This document shows, piece by piece, positions 11,113 through 21,900 of a stretch of 64,000 nt of DNA. Numbering within the stretch: position 1 is the stretch's first letter; each line of letters opens with the position of its first letter. Origin of the DNA: Cololabis saira (lineage: Eukaryota > Chordata > Actinopteri > Beloniformes > Belonidae). The notes beneath the pieces are model-generated. The model ran no database searches and was not told the origin of the DNA. It saw nothing but the letters and a program-made list of their open reading frames with translations. The position numbers and the translations under genes are program-made. Location of the stretch: assembly GCF_033807715.1 (NCBI RefSeq), contig NC_084592.1:27317501-27381500 (forward strand), read 5' to 3'.

Positions 11113-12849
11113 TTGTATGACTTGCATGTAGATTTCTACAGGCCTGGACATTTAGCGGATGACACCAGTCACAACTCTCAATGTAAAACCATTCAAAAGT
11201 TATGGCAGAAAATAGGAACTATCAGATATTGACCAATCAGATGAAGGAGCAGGGCTAATTTGCAGCAATTATGTTCAAGGACTCAAAACTGAGTCCGATG
11301 ACACCACCCACGAGTCTTTATGTCAAACCATTCAAAAGTTATTGCAGAAAATCGGAACAATCTCATATATTGAGCAATCAGAAGAAGGGGTGGGGCTAAT
11401 TCATGCCAATGAAGGTGAAGTACCCAAAACCGAGTCAGATGACACTACCCACGACTTTGTATGTCATACCATTCAAAAGTTATGGCAGAAAATAGGATCT
11501 ATCAAATATCGACCAATCAGAAAAAGGGGCGGGGCTAATTCATGCCAACAAAGGTCAAGTACTCAAAACCGAGTCCGATGACACAACCCACAACTCTCTA
11601 TGTCAAACCATTCAAAAGTTAAAGCAGAAAATAGGGACTATCAAATATTGACCAATCAGAAGAAGGGGCGGGGCTAATTAAGGCCAATGAAGGTCAAGTA
11701 CTCATTACCGAGTCAGATGACACCACCCATGACTCTTTATATCACACCATTCAAAAGTTATGGCAGAAAGTAGGAACTATAAATTATGGACCAACCAGAT
11801 GAAGTGGGGGAGCGCTTTTTGACATCTATCATCGCCATGGTAACGCTTTTGACTGAGAAAAGTAATACGTGTCGTTGCAGGATCGAGACGCACATTTTGA
11901 TGTATAACACACCTGGGTGCACGTTACAGTTCGGGCCGCATTAACGGCCGAAGACATAGCATGAATTGCGCCAAATTACACGTTTAATTCAAAATGGCCG
12001 ACTTCCTGTTCGTTTCGGCCATGGCGCCAAGATACTTTTCTTTAAGTTGCGACATGATACAGGTATGTACCGATTTTCGTGCATGTACGTCAAACCGTAT
12101 TGTGGGGCTTGAAGCAAAAAGTTTTCTAGGGGGCGCTGTTGAGCCATTAGGCTACGCCCATTAATGCAAACCATGAAATATCAAATGTATCGCCAGGCCT
12201 GGCTTGCGTGCAAAATTTGGTGACTTTTCGGGAACTATCAAATATGGACCAATCAGATGAAGGGGGGGGCACGCTTTTTGGCGTCTAGTGTCGGCACGGT
12301 CACACTTTTGAAAGAGAAAAGTAATGCGCGTCGTTGCAGGACCGAGATGCACATTTTGATGTATAACACACCTGGGTGCACGTTACGGTTCGGGCTGTAT
12401 TAACTGCCGAAGGAATGGCATAAATTGTGCCAAAATTACACCATAAATTCAAAATGTTCAAAATGGCCGACTTCCTGTTCGGCTTCGGCCATGGCGCCAA
12501 GAGACTTTTCTTTAAGTTGCGACATGATACAGGTGTGTAGCGATTTTCGTGCATGTACGTCAAACCGTATTTTGGAGCTTGAGGCACAAAGTTTTTCTGT
12601 CTGGACCAATCAGATGAAGGGTGGGCACGCTTTTTGGCGTCTAGCGTCGCCACGGTAGCGCTTTTGACTAAGAAAAGTAATGCGTGTCGTAGCAGGATCG
12701 AGACGCACATTTTGATGTATAACACACCTGGGTGCACGTTACGGTTCGGGCCGTATTAACTGCCGAAGGAATGACATAAATTGCGCCAAAATTACACGAT
12801 TAATTCAAAATGGCTGTTTCGGCCATGGTGCCAAGAGACTTTTCTTTAA

Positions 12850-14146
12850 AGGGGACATATTATGAAAAACACGTTTTTTCTTGTTTTAACATATATAAAG
12901 TGGTCTCCCCTCACCCTGCCAGCAGAGGGGAGACAAAATCCCATGAATTTCTGCAAGGTCTGTGACCCCCGCCCTACAGAATCCCCCAGTGTCACGTGAT
13001 TTTTTTTGAGCCGATTAGAATCTGCGCCTAGGGTGACGTCACCCGAGGCGCAGAGGTTCGGCCTCCGCTGCTGAAACCACGCCCACAACCAGCTCTCTCC
13101 GCCGGCTCCAGCTCCGCCATTGTTTAGAAGCGGTGGCCGTTTGAACAGCGAGGGGGAGTAGAAATGAGATTTTGCATCGACATTTACCCTCATAAAAGGA
13201 TCAGTTCCCACAGCACGGACCCGGCAACTGCACACGAGTCAGCGGAAGTTCCTTTTTTTTTAATGTTATTTATATTTGTATGATCTTTGCATGGGCTAAG
13301 TATTTAGCTTAGCTCCGGAGCCCCGGCGCCGCATACGGAGCTGCGGGGGGTGCTCACGGACCGGCCCGTCTCCAGTGTTCCCTAACGGAGCCACTCACTC
13401 GTTAGGTAAATTAGTAATACATTTTTTCTGTCTGGTTTCAGATCTTCCAAGCACCTGAAGCTGTTCAACGACACCTTCAGAAAACGCACGGTCCTTGAGC
13501 CAGCAATAGTGCAGAAATGTTATTTATATACAACTCATATTTTATTTTTTTAACAATAAAGTTGCCATTTGTGAAAATTCAGTGTTGTGATTTATTTACA
13601 GTTAACATGATTCATCTGTCTTGTAACATAAGAGATGAGAAATCTTCCTCTGTGAAGACGAGGTGACTAAAGGCTGATTTATGGTTCCGCGTTACACCAA
13701 CGCAGAGCCTACGGCTAAGGCTTTAAGATCCGTTTACAGCGTGTAACTGAATGAGAGCGTCCGACTATCAGGTCGAGCTGCGTGACATCGGACGCTCTCT
13801 GTCCACACTGAAACTGTTAAACTCGCGGCCAGTTAGGACAGTCTAATACAAAAAAAATAAAGCCATGGAATTGATTTTGTCGCAGAAGCTTCTCGCATAG
13901 GACACGTTTTGTGTACGCCGCAGCCGGCTGCTCTGGCCGGAGCGAGGCTTATTCTCCTCCCCTCCTACACGTCATTCAAGCAGCCAATCAGCGCAGAGCC
14001 TCATTATCATAGCCCCCCCCCGCCCTGAAAATGAAGCACAGAAAAAGGCTGATTTCTGATTTATGTAGAAAAAACAAGCTTTAGATTGTTTTTAAGACAT
14101 TCAAGGCCTGTTTAAAATATACATTAAATGCCATAATAGGTCTCCT
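12850..14146. mobile_element. AGGGGACATATTATG DNA transposon, copy 1
   Basis: Ends AGGGGACATATTATG and CATAATAGGTCTCCT. The flanks repeat TTCTTTAA exactly (12842-12849 and 14147-14154), giving an 8-bp duplication (hAT-like). A TTAA-only duplication with four extra bases cannot be excluded. No transposase frame is seen. The interior has a partial GGCTGATTTATGG-type MITE (13674-13730), a TGACGTCA-containing segment near 13030 and a C-run near 14015. Confidence 0.82.
13674..13730. repeat. truncated MITE, GGCTGATTTATGG family
   Basis: Starts AAGGCTGATTTATGGTTCCG and breaks off after CCTACGGCTAAGG. The partner arm is absent. Confidence 0.65.
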
Positions 14147-14297
14147 TTCTTTAAGTTGCAACATGATACAGGTGTGTACTGATTTTCGTGCATGTACGTC
14201 AAATTGTATTGTGGGGCTTGAGGCACAAAGTTTTCTAGGGGGCGCTGTTGAGCCATTTTGCCACGCCCATTAATGCAAACCATTAAATATAACATTT

Positions 14298-15290
14298 TTC
14301 GCTGTTAAAGAAGCTCATAAAGTCTTCACAACTGAGAACTTCAGGAATGCACGGCTCAATAGAGTTATGACTCTTTGTCAGCCTGGCTACAGTGCTGAAC
14401 AGAAAACGTGGGTTACTTTTGTTATCCTCTATCAATGATGAATAATAAGCTGTTCTGGCTTTGCGAATGGCTTTTTTACATACTATTACAGTAGATTATC
14501 TTTCCAATCACGATAGGAGTTTACAGACTTACAAGAGTACCACTTCCTTTCCAATTTATGCACGTTTTGTTTCAACATGTGGATATCTGAATTATACCAG
14601 GGAGTTAAGCTCTCATGGTTGGAAACCCTTCTTATCAAAGGAGCAACTGTATCTAAAGCTGAGTGCAGGAAATCAGCAGTGTTACTAGCAAGGAAATCAA
14701 CATGTGGAGAGGTAGAACCTACATGTAGGTCACTGGCTGTTTCTAACCTCCTTCTCTATGTGGGATTCTGAATGGGCGGGCAGCTATGATAATGAGGCAC
14801 TGTGCTGATTGGCTGCCTGACGCGATGACGCAAATGACGCGATACGCTGCTACGGAAAAATGGCGGAAGCTCCGGCCGGCGGAGTTAGTTGTGGGTGTGG
14901 TTTCACGCATCGCTCCTGTCATGACGTCACGACAAGAGCGGAATCTGAATGGCTTGTAGAAGCAACGTGACACTGGATGGCTCATCCGGGCGGCTGTACA
15001 GACACTGCAGAATTTGGTTGCTTTATTCCTTCTCGTTGCCAGGCTGAGGGGAGACCACTTTATATATGTTAAAGCAAGAAAAAACTTGTTTTTTCATAAT
15101 AGGTCATAATAGGTCCCCTTTAAAGTCACCCCCCATGAATTTATTTGTACTGATTTATCTGTACTGATCAAAATATCAGACAGAAACTCTAGATAAGCAC
15201 CAGCAGGGGGCCGGTACACTACCACTAACAAATGGCATTTCTGATTTCCAGCTCGGGAGTTTTAGAAGCGTGAGGCTTTCAAACATATTA
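14298..15290 (-). pseudogene. L2 LINE endonuclease/linker region, antisense
   Basis: On the minus strand, 15290-15127 gives an endonuclease-like frame with VVVYRPPAGAYLEFL, whose YRPP motif is typical of LINE AP endonucleases, then a degraded GDFN box. After a foreign segment, 14745-14298 encodes the APE-RT linker, ending IEDNKSNPRFLFSTVARL and FMSFFNS. That is where the 1.9-kb L2 begins and just upstream of where the 5.7-10.0 kb antisense piece starts, so these are probably parts of one element. A 50-bp continuation (sense DIFCLT) lies at 16532-16582 beyond the Tc1 insertion. Confidence 0.8.
14760..15118 (-). mobile_element. AGGGGACATATTATG transposon, truncated copy 2
   Basis: Reverse-oriented relative to copy 1. 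The right end reads CATAATAGGTCCCCT and continues inward with the same sequence as the left end of 12850-14146 (TATAAAGTGGTCTCCCCTC on the opposite strand). The interior match stops near 14760 at an L2 junction, so the other end is deleted. Confidence 0.75.
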
Positions 15291-15292
15291 TA

Positions 15293-16531
15293 CAGTCAGT
15301 CCGTAAAGTATTCAGAACGCTTCACTTTTCCCACATTCTTTTATGTTACAGCCCTATTGATAATAGGAATACATTCATTTTTTTCTCAGAATTCTACACA
15401 AAATACCCCATAGTGACAACATGAAAGAAGTTTTGTTATGATTTTTGTAAATTTATAAAAAATAAAAAACTATAAATATCACCTGTGCATAAGTATTCAG
15501 AACGTTTGCCATGAAGCTCAAAATTAAGCTCTGGTTCATTCTGTTTCCACTGATCTCTCTCAAGTTGTTTCTACAGCTTAATCGGAGTCCACCTGTGGTG
15601 AATTCAGTTGATTGGACTTGATTTGGAAAGACACACACCTGTCTATATAAGCTCTCACAGTTGGCAGTGCATTTACAACACAAACCAAACATGAAGTCAA
15701 AAGAATTGTCTTCAGACCTCCGAAACAGGATCGTTTCGAGGCACAAATCTGGGGAAGGGTACAGAAAAAATTCTGCTACTTTGAAGGTCCCAGTGAGCAC
15801 TGTGGCCTGCATCATCCTTAAATGGAAGAAGTTTGGAACCACCAGGAATCTCCCTAGAGCTGGCCGCCCGCCTAAGCTGAGCAATCGGGGGAGAAGGGCC
15901 TTAGTCAGAGAGGTGACCAAGGACCCGACGGTCACTCTGTCAGAACTCCAGCGTTCCTTTGTGGAGAGAGGAGAAACTTCAAGAAGGACAACCATCTCTG
16001 CAGCAATCCACCAATCAGGCTTGTATGGTAGAGTGGCCAGGCGCAAGCCCCTCCTTACTACAAAGCACATGGCAGCCCGACTGGAGTTTGCCAAAAGGCA
16101 CCTGGAGGACTCTCAGACCATGAGAAAAAAAATCCTCTGGTCTGATGAGACAAAGATTGAACTATTTGGCATGAATTCCACGCGTCGTGTGTGGAGGAGA
16201 CCAGGCACCGCTCATCACCTGGAGAACACCATCCCTACAGTGAAGCATAGTGGTGGCAGCATCATGCTGTGGGGGTGTTTTTTATCAGCAGGACCTGGGC
16301 GACTAGTCAGGATTGAGGGAAAGATGAATGCAGCCATATACAGAGACATCTTGGATGAAAACCTGATCCAGAGTGCTGTTGACCTCAGACTAGGACGACG
16401 CTTCATCTTTCAGCAGGACAACGACCCAAAGCACACAGCCAAAATATCAAAGGAGTGGCTTCAGAACAACCATGTCAATGTCCTTGAGTGGCCCAGCCAG
16501 AGCCCAGACCTGAATCCCATCGAACATACAT
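15293..16531 (+). mobile_element. Tc1/mariner element, 3'-truncated, copy 1
   Basis: Starts CAGTCAGTCCGTAAAGTATT directly after a TA dinucleotide (15291-15292), the Tc1/mariner target. The 5' untranslated part and most of the transposase are intact. The element stops inside the codons after the catalytic glutamate and the antisense L2 resumes, so the transposase C-terminus and right inverted repeat are deleted together with about 150 bp of L2. Confidence 0.9.
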
Positions 16532-16533
16532 AA
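15691..16533 (+). pseudogene. Tc1-like transposase, lacks C-terminus
   Basis: Cut-and-paste DDE transposase. I chose the ATG at 15691 (MKSKELSSDLRNRIVSRHKS), the usual family start; the open frame extends further upstream without a better start. An N-terminal paired-type helix-turn-helix region (about residues 5-110, with the linker GRPPKLSNRGRRALV) is followed by the catalytic core: first Asp in WSDETKIELFG, second in FQQDNDPKHTAK, and Glu in SPDLNPIEH, all present. About 280 residues against a usual 330-345. The reading ends in a stop two residues after the glutamate, because flanking L2 sequence takes over. The frame has no internal stop, so it is fairly young. The copy at 61.2 kb is nearly identical. 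Confidence 0.9.
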
Positions 16534-17100
16534 GCCTACTCTTCCTCTTGTTAAACAGAAAATATCACTTCTGGTCTCGGCATGGGCGTCAGCAGCTTTT
16601 GTAATATGGGGGGGACATTTTTTTGGGGGGGGGGTCTGGAGGTCCTCCCCCAGAAAATTTTGAAAATAGTAGATTCAATTTCCCGCATTCTGGTGCATTT
16701 TACACCCAAAATAATCTCCCTCTCTCTTTGATTTTCCTTGGAGCTGGCATGGTCTGCAATTACTGACTACTATTATGTTTTGGTTTAATTCATAGAGGAC
16801 TGACACTGACAACTTTTTTGGCACTTTATTAAATGAAGATTAATAATGTCATGCAACAAAAAATCTCTTGGAAAAAAAAGTAATGAGGAAATACAAAATA
16901 TTCAGTGACCTGCAGAACATACAACTATAACTCAATACTCAATACAACCTGTTAAATGTTCCATATCTTCACCCATCTCCTCTTTTATCTGTACATGCTT
17001 ACAGCAGGATTTCTACAAATAGAACATAACCATCATACAAAGGCTCCAAAAGTATGACCTCTTTTGTCATTTGCAGACTCAAATGACTGGCAAATCTCCT

Positions 17101-17460
17101 CTAAATCAAGTTTGTCAAGATGCTCTGGTGGATGTGGCAAACAGCCACATTGTTCAAGCGCTTTTGAGTCATTGAAGAGCGCAGCCAGGTCTTGAGCCTT
17201 CTTAAGGCACTAAAACTTCTCTCAGCCTCTGCTGAGGAGCATGGCACAACAAGAATAAGCCTGACCAACACTTCTACTTGAGTGAACAGACCTCGAACCT
17301 CTGGCCGCATAGCTCTCAATGTATCCACCACTTCACTGACTGTGCTGCAGGGATACTGAAGTTTGAACATGGCCAGCTGTACCTCCAACGAATGGCGGTT
17401 TAGTTCTGGGTACGAACTGACCACATCCACATCCTCCCCCTTTCCAGTTATTAACACTTT
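17101..17460 (-). pseudogene. hAT transposase C-terminal dimerisation domain
   Basis: The minus-strand frame ends at a stop at 17101. It contains LVVPCSSAEAERSFSALRRL followed by KTWLRSSMTQKRLNNVAVCH. This P-x-S-x-A-x-x-E-R-x-F-S pattern is the hATC dimerisation signature, in the form seen in ZMYM1-like and related transposases. About 120 residues are recognisable; the upstream catalytic part is missing and the open frame beyond 17460 is unrelated sequence. Surrounding repeats suggest a dead element. Confidence 0.82.
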
Positions 17461-17936
17461 ATATATCATTGGCGGCTGGTTACTGAAAAAATTGGGGAGG
17501 TTGGGAGGAAAACCAACCCACGGCGTCATGTTATTTTATATTAGTTGACTACTTATCCCTATTTTTTTATATTAAACAAAAAATAAGCAGTAAAAGAATG
17601 GCTTACAAGATTTCTTAACAACAACATCATTTTATTCAATCCTGTTGTTTCCAGATGAACCATACAGGCCTACTACAGTATTATCAAGGATGTGAGGTGT
17701 AACAAGAAGCAGGCCAGTGTTCAACACCTGTGAAGGCACCCAGTACGTCACAGTGGGAATTTTACACAACACCCTCTGATTTAAAAAGAAAAAACTAGTT
17801 TTCTAGGGACAAAAAAAATTCCCAGAATGCTTTTAGTCGTCATACAGCGAGAAATATATATTTTACTTTCATAATATTCACTCAGTGAATGTAAATAATC
17901 ACCCTTTTGCACGTTTTTTTGCAACCTCGCCAGAAT

Positions 17937-18110
17937 AAAGGCTGATTTCTGTGTGCCTGCCGGATCCGGAGCTGATTTATGGTCCCGCGTTACACCTACG
18001 CAGAACTACGCGGCAACGCGCGCCGTACGCCGTACCCTACGCCATAGGCTCTGCGTCGATTTAACGCGGAACCATAAATCAGCTCCGGAGCCGGCAGGTA
18101 GACAGAAATC
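17937..18110. mobile_element. nested hairpin MITEs (GGCTGATTT families)
   Basis: The inner palindrome at 17971-18083 (GCTGATTTATGGTCCCGCG against GCGGAACCATAAATCAGC) sits inside an outer inverted pair (TGCCTGCCGGATCCGGA against TCCGGAGCCGGCAGG, then CAGAAATC). Confidence 0.75.
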
Positions 18111-18902
18111 CCGAATTTTTTTGGAGCAAATTTCTTAACAGGCGTGATAGTGATTGGAAAAACTAAAACCAGTTGAAACTAAATTGAACTATGAATACTC
18201 ACCTTTTCTTTAGATCTTGTAAAGTCACAAGGCAGAGTGGCTGTTGTCGATGATGAAATTTGAAGATGAAATTTGGAAGCTGTGATTGGACCAACAGCAT
18301 GTCAATCTTGTATTCTGGTTGTTGATTGGTATGGAGGCTAGCCTCCCTTGGCGCGTCGTTTTACGTGTTTTAGCCAATCACAGATTAGCATAAAAAAAAA
18401 AATGAATGCATTGAGTGAATGGAAGGAGAGCCCTCCCCCGGAGCACAGAAGCCCCCCAGCCTCCCTTAGACCCCCCTTCTCCTCACACTGACTGCTGTTT
18501 CTCCTCTTGCCTGCTGTGGCCTGAGTCTGAAGCTGGCTGTGTTTGACCATGGAACAACGCAATTTTGCTGTTTGGCCACTCAAGGTAAAACTTGGTAACT
18601 TACTTTTCTCTTTTTGGAAAAAAAATGTCTTATGTCCATCTCAGCATTTCCACATCGGCTTGCCTCAGACTGACTGAATGTTTTGAGTGATGCTGCTGCT
18701 GCTGCCGTATTAAAAATCAGAAGTAAAACGCAGAGTGGATTTCTGTAGATATGGGTCATCGCCTACTCATAAAGTGGAACGGATTTGATTGTGAAGCAAT
18801 GAAAACACGCTGGACTAGCAAATGTGGGGGGGTCCGAACGACTTTTTTTCAAGAGTGGGGGGGACGCGTCCCCCCCAAAATATATGGTAGCGTAAATCCA
18901 AG

Positions 18903-18903
<1 letters not shown>

Positions 18904-18949
<46 letters not shown>
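18904..18949. repeat. (ATT)n microsatellite
   Basis: About 15 uninterrupted ATT units. Confidence 0.95.
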
Positions 18950-19003
18950 AAATTAAACTGTAGGCTACAGTTAAAAGATGTTGAACAGATTTAAATAAGC
19001 CTG

Positions 19004-19447
19004 TTATGTTATACAGGCTGGGTTTTTTAGATACCCTGGGATTCTGGATTCCTGGATTTCGAGTCGATTCGTTTCCTGACGAGGGGGATTGCTGTAATAT
19101 ACTGGGGTGGAGTCAATCAGCAGGCCAGGTGATGATGTGATCAGTGGCTTTACTTCATGCTTAAGAAAATAGACTGGCCGCTTGCCGTACCGGTTGCGCA
19201 CCACATACATAAATCGTTGGCCAACCAAAAGGTAACCACATAAGCACATTAACCAGGAAGTGGAACCCAAAACAACATAGATCACTCTATTACAATGGCA
19301 AGCCACCCATGTGACTGACCGTCTGGGTTGAGGAGGGGCCTTTTTCCATTCTTCATCTACCATCCTTACAGTGTGGTAGGGCATTGGCGAAGGACTTCCA
19401 AGGAAGATTGAAGTTAAATTTTTATTTTTTATTTTTGGGGAAGACAT
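19004..19447 (-). other. unrecognised 147-codon open frame
   Basis: Open for 444 bp with an ATG and a mixed hydrophobic centre (CNRVIYVVLGSTSWLMCLCG). I recognise no domain. It lies between two transposons in the track of the antisense L2 but does not look like L2 protein. It could be a fragment of another element or chance. Confidence 0.25.
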
Positions 19448-19480
19448 TTTATTTGGGGTGCACCCAGTTTAAAAGACACT

Positions 19481-20810
19481 TTAAAGCAGCACTATGTAAC
19501 TTTTCCACCTTAATATCATATTTCCAGATTCATTGTGATGGTACATCAACTTACAACAGGTTTAATGACACCTCTGTCATGGTCTGAGGGGGTCTGTATC
19601 GCCTTCACTGGAACTATGTAACTTTGAGGAGCATGGTAGGAACCCTGCCACACTAAAAAACTAAACATTTTTACGGCTTTGACTGCTTTACGGCATATGT
19701 CACTTCCCCCTCCTTCTCGATTCGTAGTGAGACGAAAATGGGCGGGGCGTGGAACGCAGAGCTCAGGAGAAGCTGGTAACCCGTTGCTGTTGTGGCTGCA
19801 GCAGCTCCACATAACAGACGTGGGGAAAAGATCGCTAATGGTTTAACTTTTCAAAGCTTTCCTGCTCAGAGGCAGAACCACGGAGGCCGGCCAAGTATCT
19901 GAGATAACAGAGTAAAAGAGTCGTCGGCTTGGTTGGATCGCGGCTGTAACGACCAAACATAACCTTCCACACAGTATCACAAACAAACACGCACACAGAC
20001 CGGGGTCGGATCAAAACACGGGTTTATTAAACCACAAACAAACAAACACACAGACCGGGGTCGGATCGGGTTTTATTCCCCACTTCTCCAGCTAAACGCA
20101 GTTGCTGGCCAGCTCTCTGCGGTGCGATTAACCCCAATCTTCAGATAAAACTAGTTTGTTGAGGAAAAGATATTAAATCTATTTGTAGCTGCAGAGGAAA
20201 AAAATTATCTTGGAAAACAAAAATATTGCTCACGCCTCAGAGCCTCTTCAGCATAATATATCAGTCAAAAAAAAGAAAAGAAAAGTAAGAGTGATACAAA
20301 ACATGTACTGCATGTTGTACTATTATACAAATTTATTGAAACACATGGCGAGTCAAACATTTACCAAAGCAGCTGCCAAACACTCCTAAACAAGGTAGCC
20401 TAAGACGTCGGTTGTGCAGAACTGCGGCAGTAAATCCTCATCGGAGCTCCACTGTTTGATAGGGATTTCATATGGACCCAACCCATTAATAATCATTATT
20501 TTCTCCATATACCGCTCCCTGGCTTCCTTGTTTAAGGTATCCCGGTAAATTCCAGTTCCTTTCCAGCAGTTTAACATCTTTTTTTTTGTGTTCCGTCTGT
20601 TCACTTGGTGAAACAGAAAAGTAGTTTTGAAAGTCCATCCCGTCTTCATTCGCTATCAAAACAAATGCACGCGACGGGCACAGGAGTTTTCCGGCAGTAG
20701 GCGCTGGTGCTCATGGGAAACGTAGTGTTCTTTCTGGTAAAGCACTACCGCTTTTGTCCAAAGGAGCCGCCAAACTCAACAAAAGCTGAAAGTTACATTG
20801 TGCTGCTTTA
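19481..20810 (-). mobile_element. DNA transposon with TTAAAGCAGCAC ends
   Basis: Inverted ends: TTAAAGCAGCACTATGTAAC at left and TACATTGTGCTGCTTTA at right. A second copy of the ACTATGTAACTTT segment lies near 19614. A tandem duplication with CACACAGACCGGGGTCGGATC is near 20000-20070. A minus-strand frame near the right end is probably the element's own first exon. The target duplication could not be fixed. Confidence 0.65.
20386..20649 (-). pseudogene. transposon protein N-terminus, YqaJ-associated type
   Basis: An 87-codon frame starting inside the right part of the TTAAAGCAGCAC element. The segment ARERYMEKIMIINGLGPYEI followed by WSSDEDLLPQF resembles the N-terminal region of teleost proteins that carry a SWIM finger and YqaJ-type nuclease domain, often found in transposons. 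I recall this similarity by pattern and have not searched. The frame stops at a TAG just where the family would continue, so this is a truncated piece. Confidence 0.4.
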
Positions 20811-20989
20811 AGAGAACAAAACTGAATGCCGTCAGTATTTGTAAACTGTTTATTTTCTATGTGTGTTTAATACAGTGGATTTGCTCAAATTTACCTGCAT
20901 GTTCCTTTTACTCACTGTGGTGTCCAATCCCTTCTCATTACTCCTACTTGGGAATCTCGAAAATTCTGATCCATTGTGCATTTACCTGC

Positions 20990-21510
20990 CAGGTGGGTTA
21001 TGCCAGCAGCTTCAATTTACTTCAATGTCGCCCGCTCTGGTCCCTGGGATGCACCTAACTATGGTCGCTGGAGTCGGCCTCACATGCCTCACTATAGAGT
21101 CGCCAATTACCAAAGCCTGTTTCTCAGTGGGTGTGTTGCTTAGTGGGGAAACGGTTAGAGACGTGAAGCGAGTGGTGGTGTTCCGTTTGCCTCTTGGGAC
21201 TACGCTTCCTAAGAACCGTTACCCAGCCACCCTGACTGGCTGGCTGCTCGGGAGCTGCAGGGGAGCGGCTAACAGCAGCGACTTTAGGTCGGTCTGCCGC
21301 TACTTTAGTACGGCTAGCTGATAAGTCTACCGGACTATGGTCTAGTTGGCGGAACCGGACCTCTAACCCACTGAGCCTCGCCTCCAATGCTATGAATAAA
21401 CTACACTTCAGACACTTAACGTCTTTGCTAAAGGAGGCAGAGGAATAACTAAACATTTCACACGCTGAGCAGTAAGACAGAGAAACGGTTTGAGAAGAGG
21501 AGACCATGCT
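20990..21510 (-). pseudogene. L2 LINE ORF1 (esterase-like), antisense fragment
   Basis: On the minus strand a start at 21507 (MVSSSQ) leads to a cysteine cluster (CSACEMF, then CLKCSLF), a heptad-like LEARLSGLEVRF, a basic stretch with [12 protein letters not shown] and HVSNRF. After a +1 frameshift near 21155 comes [17 protein letters not shown], then [11 protein letters not shown]. The GDS motif with arginine-rich flanks is the SGNH/GDSL-esterase ORF1 found in CR1/L2 LINEs. Homology ends near 20990. Order and strand fit the 5' end of the antisense L2 at 5.7-16.6 kb. Confidence 0.8.
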
Positions 21511-21675
21511 AAGAGGCTAACAGACAGAAAATGTACCAGTGATTGTTGACAACGAAAGTTACAGAAGAGAAAACATGTAAGTGTTGAATTAAAGACAGAG
21601 GTTTACCAGATATAATATTGTTCTATCAAAAAACAATCTAGGTTTAGACAAAAAAGTCTGGAATCAGAGCCCACA

Positions 21676-21900
21676 ACAATTCAATTCAATTCAATTCAAT
21701 TTTATTTATATAGCGTCTAATACAACAGAGTTGTCTCTAGACGCTTTCCAGAGACCCATACCCAGAACATGACCCCCGAGCAGTTATTACATAAACAATG
21801 GCAGGTAAAAACTCCCCTAGTGAGAGAAAAACCTTAAGCCAAACAGTGGCAAGGAAAAACTCCCCTTTAGGAGGGAAGAAACCTTGACAACAAACAACAC
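21676..21900 (-). repeat. interspersed repeat, SINE-like, antisense
   Basis: Begins with (ATTCA)n and TTTTATTTATATAGCG, the reverse of a SINE/LINE tail. The body TTGTCTCTAGACGCTTTCCA with ACTCCCC and GAGGGAAGAAACCTTG is very common in percomorph DNA. Class not certain. Confidence 0.65.

Larger units (their letters stand above)
11113..14297 (+). repeat. composite tandem-repeat element T, block 1
   Basis: It starts with about five module-A units of 138-143 bp (11113-11790). Each carries a CACCACCCACGACTC-like motif, ACCATTCAAAAGTTATGGCA and CCAATCAGAAGAAGG. Two-plus module-B units of about 460 bp follow; their signposts are GCGCTTTTTGGCGTCTAGCG, GATGTATAACACACCTGGG, ATGGCCGACTTCCTGTTCGG and GGGGCTTGAGGCA. 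A hAT-like element (12850-14146) splits the last B unit. The left end lacks the family's usual start. Confidence 0.85.
16583..18890 (-). mobile_element. hAT element remnant (ZMYM-type ends)
   Basis: Contains a minus-strand hAT C-terminal domain. Both edges carry G-runs in inverted arrangement (AATATGGGGGGGACA near 16605; CCCCCCCAAAATATA near 18870). The left edge abuts the antisense L2. Exact ends and duplication are unresolved. It hosts a nested hairpin MITE (17937-18110). A short plus-strand frame MEQRNFAVWPLK followed by GTAAAA near 18549 may be a stray exon. Confidence 0.55.

Noticed and set aside
15453..16094. 213-codon minus-strand frame opposite the Tc1 transposase
   Set aside because: Shadow of the transposase on the other strand; the plus strand has the catalytic motifs.
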